From: Vreelandella jeotgali Hwa
GTDB taxonomy: Bacteria > Pseudomonadota > Gammaproteobacteria > Pseudomonadales > Halomonadaceae
Direction of reading: 5' to 3'
Assembly: GCF_000334215.1 (NCBI RefSeq)
Contig: NZ_AMQY01000011.1
Coordinates: 1 to 64,000 of the forward strand
Length of the DNA stretch: 64,000 nt
Below the pieces are notes generated by a model. It was given only the letters and a program-made list of their open reading frames with translations, had not been told where the DNA came from and did no database searches. Position numbers and translations under genes: made by a program. Positions 35,242-44,258 of this stretch are shown here, piece after piece; within the stretch, counting starts at the first letter, position 1, and the number at the start of each line of letters is the position of its first letter.

Positions 35242-36393
35242 ATGGCAACCATGCAAACGCCGGCGGCATCCTCGACCTCCGCAAACGTCGCGCCACCATC
35301 CAGGGGCGCCGAGGGCCGACCCCCGGCGCTGGCGCTTGGCGACGTGCGCCACCGTTTCGACCGGCAGCCGGTAGTCAACGGGGTGGATCTCAACGTGGCG
35401 CCGGGGGAAGTCGTCTGCCTGCTGGGCCCGTCGGGCTGCGGCAAAACCACGCTGTTGCGCATTGCCGCCGGGCTGGAGGTGCTGCAGGAAGGGGAAGTCA
35501 GCCTGGAGGGCAGGACCGTTGCCGCGCCGGGTCGGCGCCATGTGCCGCCGGAAAAGCGCAGCGTCGGCCTGGCGTTTCAGGAGTCGGCGCTGTTTCCGCA
35601 TCTCTCGGTGGTGGAAAACGTCATGTTCGGCCTCAAGCCGCTGCCGGCGTCCGAGCGCCGCCGGCGGGCGCTGGCGCGTCTCGAACAGCTGGGCATGGCC
35701 GACTACGCCGAGACCTATCCGCACATGCTTTCCGGCGGCCAGCAGCAGCGCGTGGCGCTGGCTCGGGCGCTGGCGCCGGAGCCCCGACTGATGCTCCTCG
35801 ACGAGCCGTTTTCCAGCCTCGATGCGCGCCTGCGCGACCGCATCCGCGACGATACCCTGCACGTGCTCAAAAACGTCGGCGCGGCGACGCTGCTGGTCAC
35901 CCACGACCCCGAAGAGGCGATGTTCATGGCCGACCGCATTGCCCTGATGCGCGACGGCGAGATCGTTCAGACCGGCACCCCGCGCGAGCTTTACTGCGCA
36001 CCCTGCGATCCGTTCGTGGTGACGTTTTTCGGTGGGGTCAACGAACTGGCCGGCGTGGTGGAAAACGGCAGGGTAGCGACCCCGGTGGGCACCATCGAGG
36101 CCGGCTGGCTGCCCGAGGGCAGCGACGCCACGGTGATGGTGCGCCCGGAGGCGCTGCGTATCAGCGAGCGCGACGCCGACCACAACGACCACGCCCACAG
36201 CCATGTGATCATGGCCAAGCTGCTGGGGCGTTCAAGCCTGATTCACCTCTGCGCCCACGGCCCGGGCGGTGAAGATGCCCACCTCCACGCTCGGGTGCCG
36301 GGGGTGTTTTTGCCCGCCGAAGGTCAGCCGGTGGATATTCATCTGGATCTATCCCAGGTCTTCGTCTTTGCCGACTCGGCTGCCGGGGCGTGA
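35242..36393 (+). CDS. fbpC: Ferric-iron ABC transporter ATPase
   Basis: A 383-residue ABC ATPase. Walker A is GPSGCGKTTLLR (about residues 61-72), signature LSGGQQQRVALARAL, Walker B LMLLDEPFSSLD, and switch His in VTHDPEEAM. A C-terminal TOBE-type regulatory domain follows (VMVRPEALRIS onward). It energises Fe(3+) import with FbpA and FbpB. It has an Ala/Pro-rich 25-residue N-terminal extension. It is divergent from fbpA, and its last 45 bases overlap the 3' end of the oppositely oriented permease gene. Confidence 0.92.
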   Translation: MATMQTPAASSTSANVAPPSRGAEGRPPALALGDVRHRFDRQPVVNGVDLNVAPGEVVCLLGPSGCGKTTLLRIAAGLEVLQEGEVSLEGRTVAAPGRRHVPPEKRSVGLAFQESALFPHLSVVENVMFGLKPLPASERRRRALARLEQLGMADYAETYPHMLSGGQQQRVALARALAPEPRLMLLDEPFSSLDARLRDRIRDDTLHVLKNVGAATLLVTHDPEEAMFMADRIALMRDGEIVQTGTPRELYCAPCDPFVVTFFGGVNELAGVVENGRVATPVGTIEAGWLPEGSDATVMVRPEALRISERDADHNDHAHSHVIMAKLLGRSSLIHLCAHGPGGEDAHLHARVPGVFLPAEGQPVDIHLDLSQVFVFADSAAGA

Positions 36394-38067
36394 ACGCCGC
36401 ATGGCGAGGCTCAGCAGAATCACCGGGATGATGCCGGCTACCACGATGGCCAGCGATGAGGTCGAGGCCTCGGCCAGGCGCTCGTCGGACGCCAGGCTGT
36501 GCGCCCGCACCGCCAGGGTGTCGAAGTTGAACGGGCGCAGGATGATGGTGGCGGGCAGCTCCTTCATGGCGTCGACAAACACCAGAATGCCCGCGGCCAG
36601 CAGGCTGGAGCGCATCATCGGCGTGTGAATGCGCCGCAGGGTGCCGCCGGCGGTCTGCCCCAGGGTGCGCGCGGCGGCGTCCATGCTTGGCGTTACCTTG
36701 CCCAGGCTGGCCTCCACGGCGTTGAACGACACCGCCAGAAAGCGCGCCACGTAGGCGTAGATCAGGATGAACGCCGAGCCGCTGAAGATCAGCCCGACGA
36801 CCCTGCCGTAGTGCTCGTTGAGCCAGACGTTGAGGGTGTTATCCAGCCAGGCGAACGGAATCAGAATGCCCACGGCGACCACCGAGCCGGGAATGGCGTA
36901 GCCCATGGACGCGACCCGGGAGCTGATCCGGGCGAAAGGCGTGTTGTGAATACGCACCCCGTAACTCAGCAGCAGCGCCATGCCCACCGCGATGACCGCC
37001 GCGCTGGCCGAGAGCCCCAGACTGTTGGCCGTGAGGCCAATAAAGCGCGCGCCGAACAGCGCATCGCCGTGGTCAACGGCCAGGCTGAGCAGAATACCGG
37101 CGGGCAGCACAAAACCCACCAGCACCGGCAGCAGGCAGGCCAGCAGGGCGGCGCCGGCGCGCCAGCCGCCGAGGCGGTACTCGGGCAGCTGCTGGTAGCG
37201 GTTGGTGGTATGAAAGTAGCGTCGCTTGCCCCGTGACCAGCGCTCCAACAGCACCAGCACGATGACAAACGCCAGCAGGCAGGCCGCCAGCTGCGCCGCC
37301 GCCACCTGTTCGCCGAGGCCGAACCAGGTGCGGTAGATGCCGGTGGTGAAGGTGTCGACGCCGAAGAACTGCACCGCGCCGAATTCGTTGAGCGTTTCCA
37401 TCAATACCAGCGATACGCCGCCCACCAGCGCCGGGCGCGACAGCGGCACGGCCACGCTGGCGAACAGGTGCCAGGGCCCGCGCCCCAGGGTGCGGCCGAC
37501 GTCGAGCACGCATACCGACTGCTCGAGAAACGAAGCCCGGGCGAGCAGATAGACGTAGGGGTAGAGCACCAGCGTAATCAGCGTGGCCGCGCCGCCCAGC
37601 GAACGCACGTTGGGGAAATAGTAGTCGCCGTATTCCCAGCCGGTAAGCTCGCGCAGCAGGCTTTGCAGCGGCCCCGCCACCTGGAGAAAATCGGTGTAGG
37701 CGTAGGCGATGACGTAGGTGGGTACAGCCAGCGGCAGCAGCAGCGCCCACTCGAAGATCCGCTTGCCGGGAAAGCGACACATCACCACCAGCCAGGCGGT
37801 ACCGGTACCGATGATCAGCGTGCCCGTGCCCACGCCCAGTACCATCCAGAACGTATTGATCAAATACCCCGGCAGCACCGTCGAGGCCAGGTGCTGCCAG
37901 ACATCGCCGGCCGGAAAAAGAATATGGCTGAACACCACGATCACCGGCAGCGCCACCAGCAGCGCAATGGCAAAGAGCATCAGGGCCCAGGGGCTGATGC
38001 CCGGCATGCGGCGGTAGCGCAGGCGGTGAAAGAGGGCGGGCAGCCCGCGACCAACGGCATGAGACAA
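36349..38067 (-). CDS. fbpB: Ferric-iron ABC transporter permease (fused two-domain)
   Basis: A 572-residue inner-membrane protein with about 12 transmembrane segments and two ABC permease domains in one chain, as in FbpB/SfuB. The domain-specific EAA-like loops are DVGRTLGRGPWHLFASVAVP (about residues 191-210) and DAAARTLGQTAGGTLRRIHTP (about 460-480). It partners FbpA and FbpC. The gene is convergent with fbpC with tail-to-tail overlap. A Fur-like sequence lies about 40 bases upstream of the start. A good AAGGAGGGTTG ribosome-binding site precedes ATG 38067. Confidence 0.93.
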   Translation of the reverse strand: MSHAVGRGLPALFHRLRYRRMPGISPWALMLFAIALLVALPVIVVFSHILFPAGDVWQHLASTVLPGYLINTFWMVLGVGTGTLIIGTGTAWLVVMCRFPGKRIFEWALLLPLAVPTYVIAYAYTDFLQVAGPLQSLLRELTGWEYGDYYFPNVRSLGGAATLITLVLYPYVYLLARASFLEQSVCVLDVGRTLGRGPWHLFASVAVPLSRPALVGGVSLVLMETLNEFGAVQFFGVDTFTTGIYRTWFGLGEQVAAAQLAACLLAFVIVLVLLERWSRGKRRYFHTTNRYQQLPEYRLGGWRAGAALLACLLPVLVGFVLPAGILLSLAVDHGDALFGARFIGLTANSLGLSASAAVIAVGMALLLSYGVRIHNTPFARISSRVASMGYAIPGSVVAVGILIPFAWLDNTLNVWLNEHYGRVVGLIFSGSAFILIYAYVARFLAVSFNAVEASLGKVTPSMDAAARTLGQTAGGTLRRIHTPMMRSSLLAAGILVFVDAMKELPATIILRPFNFDTLAVRAHSLASDERLAEASTSSLAIVVAGIIPVILLSLAMRRSRPGSRVGKDEDLG

Positions 38068-38108
38068 AACAACCCTCCTTCGCGTCCGGGTTTGGCGGGG
38101 TGACAGGT

Positions 38109-38127
38109 GATAATGCGATTAACTCTC
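38109..38127 (-). promoter_or_regulatory. Possible Fur box upstream of fbpB
   Basis: GATAATGCGATTAACTCTC matches the 19-bp Fur consensus at 13 positions, with a perfect first half-site GATAATG. It lies 42 bases upstream of the permease start and fits joint iron control with fbpA. Confidence 0.5.
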
Positions 38128-38298
38128 AGCGGTAAATCGTATCATTGGCGCCACCCGACCTGTAGCTTTATTGGACCGTACGCGTGGTAGACGGTGAAAA
38201 TCGCCCGGGCAGTCGACAACGACGCGCGCGCCACGATGCAGATGAAGCGACGCAAACAATACGCGGCAAACCATACACGGCAAACAACAGGAGGCCGG

Positions 38299-40485
38299 AT
38301 GAGCAAAGGGCGGCTGCCGGATAGCCACCGGCGCGGCATCAGCGCCGTGCTACACCATATCGCCAGGCTGGCGCGCCGCCGCACTCGCCGGCTGCTGTGG
38401 CTGGAAGGCGATGCGGCGACCGGGCGCTGCCGGGCGCTGGCGCTATGGCAGGCGCGCGACTGGGCCGCGCCGCTGTGGATGGGGACGCCGGCTGAAGAGA
38501 CCGCCGATCTGCCGCCAACGCTGCCCCCGAGCAAGGCGCGCACCCGCCTGGGGCAGGAGCACGAGCTGGTGGTGGTCGATGCCACCACGGGCCTGAATCC
38601 GGATGCGCTGGGCGCGTTGGGCGGCACCCTCACCGCCGGCGGGTTGCTGGTATTGATAACGCCCGCCGGCTGGGGCAACGAGCCGGACGCCGACTACCGG
38701 CGCATTGCCGACCACCCCCACGCCTGGCAGGACCTCAGCGCGCACTACCTCGCCCGGCTGGAACGCTGCCTGGCCGCCGATGCCGGCGTTATTCGCTGGC
38801 GCGCCGGGGTCGCCGCGCCCTGGCTGCCGCGCTTTTCCGCTTCGTCGGCGGCTTCCGCGATACCCGAGGATTCGGCCTGCATAACCGAGGATCAGGCCCG
38901 GGCGGTCGCTCGCCTCTCGCGGTTGAAACGCCGACGGCCGCTGGTGATTACCGCTGATCGGGGCCGGGGCAAAAGCGCCGCGCTGGGTATCGCCTGCGCC
39001 CGGCTGCTGGCGCGCGGCGTGGCGCACATCGCCGTGACCTCGCCGCGCCCCGATGCCGTGGCGGCGCTGTTTGCCCACGCCGCCGCCGAGGCGGGCGTTC
39101 GCCCGGAAAAAACCGGGCGGCTGACGCGGGAAAACGGCGGCGTGCTGGAGTTCTTTGCCCCGGATGCGCTGACCGCCGCCGTGGAGGCGGGCACCCTGGG
39201 CGGCGACGGCAGCTATCTGATGGTCGACGAAGCCGCTGCGATCCCCCCGGCGCTGCTGGGGCAGTGGCTTGACGCCTTCCCACGGATTGCCTTTGCCACC
39301 ACCGTTCACGGCTACGAAGGTTCCGGGCGCGGCTTTGCGCTGCGGTTCCGCGAGCGCCTGACGCGCCAGACACCGCAATGGCAGGCGCTGACGCTGACCG
39401 AGCCGGTGCGCTTCGCCCCAAACGACCCGCTGGAGGCCACGCTCAACCGGCTGCTGCTGTTACGCGCCGCGCCGCCGGCGCCGGTAAGCCACGAGGGTAG
39501 CGCCGTGGGTTGGCGCGAACGCGAGACGCTGGCGCAGGACGAGCCAACGCTGGAAGCGCTTTTCGGCCTGCTGGTGCAGTCGCACTACCGCACCACGCCG
39601 GACGATGTGCGCCAGCTGCTCGACGGGCCGGCGACCCGCATCGGCGTGCTGGGCGACGCCCGGGCGCCCGCCGGGGTTGCGGTCATGCGCGAAGAGGGCG
39701 GTTTTGACGCCGCGCTGGCCGAGCAGGTGGCGCGCGGCGAACGCCGCCCCCAGGGGCATCTGCTGGCGCAGTCGCTGGCGGCTCACGTCGGTTGCCGCGA
39801 CGCGTTAACCGCGCGGTGGCAGCGGATAACGCGGATTGCAGTGCACCCCGATGAGCGACGGCAGGGCGCCGGCCGCCGGCTGCTGGCGGCGGCCGAAAAA
39901 GCAGCGCGAGACGATCATGCCGATCTGCTGGGCGCCACCTTCGGCGCCGAGGCGGGGCTTCTGGCGTTCTGGCAGACCGCCGGGTTTGTCCCGGTGCGGC
40001 TGGGAATCTCCCGGGATACCGCCACCGGCGAGTACGCGCTGATGGTCGCCCGGGCGCTGACCCCGCGCGGCGAAGCGGTACTCGGCGAGCTGTCCCGGCG
40101 TTTTGCCCGGAACCTGCCGGGGCTGTTGGCCTTTGATCTGGCCGGCTTGCCGCCCGCCGCGCTGGTGCGGCTGCTGCCGGCGCTGCCGCCGCCGGCGGTG
40201 CCGGAGGCAGCGCGCCAGGCCATGTACGACGTGGCCTACGCCCGCCGGGACCCGCGCCTGGCACGGCCGGCGCTACAGGCGCTGGCCGTGGCCGCCGCGC
40301 ATCGGCTGCTGGGGGCCCGGGCGCATGACGCCTGCGCCGAGCTGGCGGGCTTTGCCTTTCAGAATCGCCCTCTGGCGGGGAGCCATCGCGAGCACGTCAG
40401 CGCGCTGCGCCACGCGACCGCGACCTTGCTGAACGCGGCCGGGCACAGCGGCGGTACGCTTTCGCCCGTGGGGACAGGGGAGTAA
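38299..40485 (+). CDS. tmcA: tRNA(Met) cytidine acetyltransferase
   Basis: A 728-residue enzyme that makes N4-acetylcytidine at the wobble base of elongator tRNA-Met using ATP and acetyl-CoA. It has an N-terminal DUF1726-type domain, an RNA-helicase-like module with Walker A ITADRGRGKSAALG and Walker B YLMVDEAAAIP, and a GNAT domain with RIAVHPDERRQGAGRRLLAA. A C-terminal tRNA-binding part follows. The start at 38299 is selected because AGGAGG precedes it; the longer ORF is an upstream artefact. It is somewhat longer than E. coli TmcA (671), with GC-rich linkers. Confidence 0.94.
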   Translation: MSKGRLPDSHRRGISAVLHHIARLARRRTRRLLWLEGDAATGRCRALALWQARDWAAPLWMGTPAEETADLPPTLPPSKARTRLGQEHELVVVDATTGLNPDALGALGGTLTAGGLLVLITPAGWGNEPDADYRRIADHPHAWQDLSAHYLARLERCLAADAGVIRWRAGVAAPWLPRFSASSAASAIPEDSACITEDQARAVARLSRLKRRRPLVITADRGRGKSAALGIACARLLARGVAHIAVTSPRPDAVAALFAHAAAEAGVRPEKTGRLTRENGGVLEFFAPDALTAAVEAGTLGGDGSYLMVDEAAAIPPALLGQWLDAFPRIAFATTVHGYEGSGRGFALRFRERLTRQTPQWQALTLTEPVRFAPNDPLEATLNRLLLLRAAPPAPVSHEGSAVGWRERETLAQDEPTLEALFGLLVQSHYRTTPDDVRQLLDGPATRIGVLGDARAPAGVAVMREEGGFDAALAEQVARGERRPQGHLLAQSLAAHVGCRDALTARWQRITRIAVHPDERRQGAGRRLLAAAEKAARDDHADLLGATFGAEAGLLAFWQTAGFVPVRLGISRDTATGEYALMVARALTPRGEAVLGELSRRFARNLPGLLAFDLAGLPPAALVRLLPALPPPAVPEAARQAMYDVAYARRDPRLARPALQALAVAAAHRLLGARAHDACAELAGFAFQNRPLAGSHREHVSALRHATATLLNAAGHSGGTLSPVGTGE

Positions 40486-40516
40486 AGTGGGAGGATTATC
40501 CCAAAGACGAGTTGTC

Positions 40517-41992
40517 ATGAACGAACATCTTGACGCGCTGGCCCCGGTACCGGTCTGGCGCCATTTCCGTACCCTGTGCAATACGCCCCGGCCCTCGGGC
40601 CACGAAGAGGCGCTGGTGGCCGCGCTGGAAGCCTGGGCCGACGAGCGCGGGCTGGCCCACGACAGCGATGCCTTTGGCAACCTGCGGATTCAAAAGCCCG
40701 CCGCCAAAGGCAGCGAAAACGCGCCCGGCGTGATTTTGCAGGGCCATCTGGACATGGTCGCCCAGGCCAACGCCGACCGCCCCCACGACTTCACCCGAGA
40801 CCCCATCAGCACCTACGTGGCAGATGGCTGGCTGCACGCCGACGGCACGACGCTGGGCGCCGACAACGGCCTGGGCGTGGCGGCGGCGCTGGCGCTGCTG
40901 GAAAGCACCGACGTCGCCCACGGCCCGCTGGAGGCGCTGTTTACGCTGGAGGAAGAGACCTCAATGGGCGGTGCCCTGGCGCTGGCGGAAGACTGGCTGG
41001 AAGGCAGCCTGCTGCTCAACCTGGACAGCGAAGAGGGCGGTGAAGCCTATATCGGCTGCGCCGGCGGCAGCGATGTCGTGGTGGACGCGCGCCTGCCGCA
41101 GACGCCGGTGGAGTCCCACGAGCGCTGCCTGGATATCGCCCTCACCGGACTCCAGGGCGGCCATTCGGGCATGGATATTCATCGCCCGCTGGGCAACGCC
41201 AACCGCCTGCTGATGCGTGTGCTGCGCATGCTGGAGTTTGCCGGCGCGCGGCTGGTGAGCTATCAGGGCGGCACCCTGCGCAATGCCATCCCCCGGGAGG
41301 CCTTCGTGCGCGTTGCCCTGCCGGCGGACGAGGTGGATGCCGTGACGGCGAGAATGCCGTCGCTGGAAGCCACGCTGCGCAGCGAGCTGGGCCGGGCCGA
41401 AGCGCCCATCACCCTGAGCGTCACGCCCACGGCGGCGGAAAACGTCCCCGCCGAAGCGCTCAACCCCGATGCCAGCGCCATGCTGGTGGCCGCGCTGCAC
41501 GCCGCGCCCTGCGGCGTGGAACGCATGAGCGCCGAGGTCGACGGCGTGGTGGAAACCTCCAACAACCTGGGCGTGTTGCAGCTGGAAGACGGCCGCTTTC
41601 ACCTCTGCGCCCTGGTGCGTTCGCTGCACGACAGCGCCGTTGCCGCGATGACCGACCGCTTTCGTGCGCTGTTCGGGTTGATCGGCGCCAGGGTCAAGGC
41701 CGAGAACGCCTACCCCGGCTGGGTGCCCGACCCGCAAAGCCCCTTGCTGCAGAGCTTTATCGACTGCCATCGGTCGCTGCAGGGCGGTGAGCCGGCGGTC
41801 AAGGTGATCCACGCGGGGCTTGAGTGCGGCATTCTGGGCAGCAAGTACCCGGGGCTCGACATGATCTCCTTCGGCCCCACGATTCGCGGCGCCCACTCGC
41901 CGGACGAACGCGTGGAGATTGCCTCGGTCGACGCCTTCTGGGCGCAGCTCAAGGCGCTGGCGGAAGCGCTGGGGCGCCAGACCGCAGCGTAG
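40517..41992 (+). CDS. pepD: Aminoacyl-histidine dipeptidase (cytosol non-specific dipeptidase)
   Basis: A 491-residue M20-family dizinc peptidase that hydrolyses dipeptides, including carnosine-type Xaa-His. It has PRPSGHEEAL near the N terminus, metal ligands in GHLDMVAQ and GTTLGADNGLGVA, catalytic Glu in FTLEEETSMGGA, and the dimerisation-domain GGHSGMDI. The length matches E. coli PepD (485). ATG 40517 is chosen over GTG 40487, since the family starts with this MNEHLDALAP-like segment. It is 31 bases after tmcA. Confidence 0.95.
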   Translation: MNEHLDALAPVPVWRHFRTLCNTPRPSGHEEALVAALEAWADERGLAHDSDAFGNLRIQKPAAKGSENAPGVILQGHLDMVAQANADRPHDFTRDPISTYVADGWLHADGTTLGADNGLGVAAALALLESTDVAHGPLEALFTLEEETSMGGALALAEDWLEGSLLLNLDSEEGGEAYIGCAGGSDVVVDARLPQTPVESHERCLDIALTGLQGGHSGMDIHRPLGNANRLLMRVLRMLEFAGARLVSYQGGTLRNAIPREAFVRVALPADEVDAVTARMPSLEATLRSELGRAEAPITLSVTPTAAENVPAEALNPDASAMLVAALHAAPCGVERMSAEVDGVVETSNNLGVLQLEDGRFHLCALVRSLHDSAVAAMTDRFRALFGLIGARVKAENAYPGWVPDPQSPLLQSFIDCHRSLQGGEPAVKVIHAGLECGILGSKYPGLDMISFGPTIRGAHSPDERVEIASVDAFWAQLKALAEALGRQTAA

Positions 41993-42036
41993 CCCCGGGG
42001 TTTATAAGAGCTTGATCAGCAAAAAATACGACGAAA

Positions 42037-42064
42037 AAAACGGCACCTCGAAGGGTGCCGTTTT
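42037..42064. terminator. Bidirectional terminator between pepD and dps
   Basis: The stem AAAACGGCACC / GGTGCCGTTTT has a 6-base loop. The A and T tracts serve both converging genes. Confidence 0.93.
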
Positions 42065-42090
42065 CGTATGGTGCGGGCGAATCGGGGCGT

Positions 42091-42567
42091 TTAACGGCCC
42101 AGGTAGGCGTTGAGCATCCAGATGGTTTTTTCCTGCTCGCGGATGTACTGCCCGGCCTGGTCGGCGGTGCCTTCGTCGCCGGCGTCTTCGGTGAGCTTGA
42201 GCACTTCGCGCTGTAGCTCGATCAGCGTCTGGTAGCCCCGGACGATGCCTTCCACGCAGGCCTTGCCGTCGCTGACATCCTTGTCTTCATGGATGCGCGA
42301 GAGTTTGACGTAGTCGCTGTAGGCGTGAACCGGCGTGTAGCCCAGCGTCAGAATACGCTCGGCAACTTCGTCCACCTTGAGCAGCAGATCGTCGTAGAAT
42401 TCTTCGAACTTGGGGTGCAGCTGAAAGAAATCCTGGCCTTTGACGTTCCAGTGGTAGCCGCGCACGTTCATGTAAAAGATCTGGTAGTTGGCCAGCAGCT
42501 GGTTGAGCTTGTCGGCCAGCTGTTCGGCGCTGGTCTGTTTCAGGCCAATGCTGTTGATATCGGTCAT
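42091..42567 (-). CDS. dps: Dps family DNA-binding ferritin
   Basis: A 158-residue ferritin-like protein that binds and oxidises Fe(2+) with peroxide and protects DNA in stationary phase. The inter-subunit ferroxidase ligands are in YHWNVKGQDFFQLHPKFEEF (His, His, Asp/Glu spacing), about residues 35-56. Helices D/E end the protein at AYLGR. The start at 42567, after CAGGAGGCAG, is preferred to an ATG 45 bases upstream. It is convergent with pepD. Confidence 0.93.
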   Translation of the reverse strand: MTDINSIGLKQTSAEQLADKLNQLLANYQIFYMNVRGYHWNVKGQDFFQLHPKFEEFYDDLLLKVDEVAERILTLGYTPVHAYSDYVKLSRIHEDKDVSDGKACVEGIVRGYQTLIELQREVLKLTEDAGDEGTADQAGQYIREQEKTIWMLNAYLGR

Positions 42568-42708
42568 ACTGCCTCCTGGTGAAAGCCGCGTGGCGGCATT
42601 GGAATCAGTCAAACCCGTGTCCGTGCACGTTTTGGCTTACTCCGGTATATGCCGGCGAACAGCGCCGGATTCAAGGGGCGGGCTCCTGTTCAGCCGACTT
42701 TTATCCGG

Positions 42709-43842
42709 CTATCCGGCGGCGTGCCATAGCCGGGCAATGCTGTCGCAGCGGTCGGTCAGCAGGTCGGCGGTGCGGGCCACGGCGTCTTCGAGACTGGTGG
42801 GGCCGTCGGCCAGGGCAAAGGCGGCGGTGACGCCTTCGTCGTAGCAGGCCTGCCAGCCGTCGCCCAGGCTGCCGGCGAGCACGACCACCGGCTTGCCTGC
42901 AGCCTGGCCCGCGCGGGAGACGCCGATGGGGGTCTTGCCCGCCAGGCTCTGGCCGTCGAGCCTGCCTTCGCCGGTGATCACCAGGTCGGCTTCGGCCAGG
43001 CGCTCGGCCATGTTGGCCTGCTCCATGATCATCTCGATGCCGGGTTTCAGCGCGGCGCCCATGAAGGCCCGGGCGGCAAAGCCCATGCCGCCGGCGGCGC
43101 CGGCGCCCGCCATGTCGCGGTCGTCTTCGCCCAGTGCGGCGGCGCTGACGTCGGCAAAGTGGCCCAGCGCGCGGTCGAGCTCGTCGACGACCTCGGGCGC
43201 GGCGCCTTTCTGCGGGCCGAAAACCGCGCTGGCGCCGTGGCCGCCGAGCAGCGGGTTGTCGACGTCCACGGCGGCTTCCAAGGCCAGCGTTGCCAGGCGC
43301 GAATCCAGCCCCGAGAGGTCCAGGGTCTCAAGCCGGGCCAGATCAGCACCGCCCGCGGCGAGCTCCTGGCCCTTGGCGTCGAGCAGGCGCGCGCCCAGCG
43401 CCGTCAGCATGCCCGCGCCGGCGTCGTTGGTGGCGCTGCCGCCGAGCAGCAGCAGGGCTTTTTCCGCGCCGGCATCCAGCGCGGCGGCAAACAGCTCGCC
43501 CACGCCGTAGGTGGTGGTCACCCGGGCATCGCGCTCGTCCGGCGTCAGCGCCTGGAGGCCGCTGGCTTCGGCCAGTTCGATAAACGCCGTGCGCTCTTCG
43601 GCCAGCCAGCCCCAGGTCGCGGTCGCCGGGCGGCCCAGCGCATCCTGCACCCGGGCCTCGCGGCGTTCGGCGCCGGTCGCCATGATCAGCGATTCGAGGC
43701 TGCCTTCGCCGCCGTCGGCCAGCGGGCAGGTGCGGGTATGCGCCCCGGGCAGGGCGCGTTGAATACCGCACGCCATGGCATCGGCGGCGCCCTGGGCGCT
43801 CAGGGCATCCTTGAAACTGTCGGGGCAGAGCAAAACGTGCAT
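42709..43842 (-). CDS. Glycerate kinase (GarK/GlxK type)
   Basis: A 377-residue class I glycerate kinase phosphorylating D-glycerate. It begins MHVLLCPDSFKDALSAQGAA, with the nucleotide/substrate segment PLADGGEGSLE, LLGGSATNDAGAGML, and VITGEGRLDGQSLAGKTPIG near residue 285. The true start is 43842, after AAGGAGTTGGCACG; the longer ORF to 44106 would overlap the entericidin-like gene region. A TATAAT lies at 43881-43876 on the minus strand, plausibly its -10. Whether the product is 2- or 3-phosphoglycerate cannot be told. Confidence 0.93.
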   Translation of the reverse strand: MHVLLCPDSFKDALSAQGAADAMACGIQRALPGAHTRTCPLADGGEGSLESLIMATGAERREARVQDALGRPATATWGWLAEERTAFIELAEASGLQALTPDERDARVTTTYGVGELFAAALDAGAEKALLLLGGSATNDAGAGMLTALGARLLDAKGQELAAGGADLARLETLDLSGLDSRLATLALEAAVDVDNPLLGGHGASAVFGPQKGAAPEVVDELDRALGHFADVSAAALGEDDRDMAGAGAAGGMGFAARAFMGAALKPGIEMIMEQANMAERLAEADLVITGEGRLDGQSLAGKTPIGVSRAGQAAGKPVVVLAGSLGDGWQACYDEGVTAAFALADGPTSLEDAVARTADLLTDRCDSIARLWHAAG

Positions 43843-43875
43843 CGTGCCAACTCCTTGTAGTGATCTCTTATAAGT

Positions 43876-43881
43876 ATTATA
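43876..43881 (-). promoter_or_regulatory. Candidate -10 element of the glycerate kinase gene
   Basis: A perfect TATAAT lies 34 bases upstream of the start codon on the minus strand. No matching -35 hexamer at normal spacing was seen, so this is tentative. Confidence 0.4.
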
Positions 43882-44045
43882 CGAAAGGCCAAGCATGGCG
43901 AAGTCGACAAAGCATAGCAGGCAAGCCCCCGCTGCGAACCCCCCGAGCGCGATCCGACAGTGCGCTGGCGTCAGCGAACGTTGCCGTCGAGCGGTCGACG
44001 CTGCCAGGCTGCGGGTGTATTCCATAACGGCAACAGGAGACACAC

Positions 44046-44207
44046 ATGACTTCAATGACAAACCGCAACGTATTCGGCAGGGCGCTGTTGGGCGGCCTCG
44101 CCGCACTGCTCGTGGCCGGCATGCTCACCGGCTGCAATACCCTGGCCGGCGTGGGCCAGGATGTCGAAGAGGGCGGTGAAGCCGTGCAGGAGGCCGCCCA
44201 GGGGTAA
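44046..44207 (+). CDS. Entericidin A/B-like small lipoprotein
   Basis: A 53-residue ORF too short for many gene finders. It has a basic start, a hydrophobic helix (ALLGGLAALLVAGMLTGC) with lipobox LTGC and acylated Cys, then NTLAGVGQDVEEGGEAVQEA, the signature tail of the entericidin EcnA/EcnB family. CAGGAGAC lies seven bases before the ATG. E. coli entericidins form an antidote/toxin pair; here only one member is present. A hairpin follows 13 bases after the stop. It is divergent from the glycerate kinase gene. Confidence 0.88.
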   Translation: MTSMTNRNVFGRALLGGLAALLVAGMLTGCNTLAGVGQDVEEGGEAVQEAAQG

Positions 44208-44220
44208 GCCGCCGGCGGCA

Positions 44221-44241
44221 GCCGGGTGTGGCACACCCGGC
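44221..44241. terminator. Hairpin between the entericidin-like gene and purU
   Basis: The stem GCCGGGTGT / ACACCCGGC has a 3-base loop, between two convergent genes. No T run, so termination is probable but not proven. Confidence 0.65.
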
Positions 44242-44258
44242 TCGGCGATGCCCTGGCG

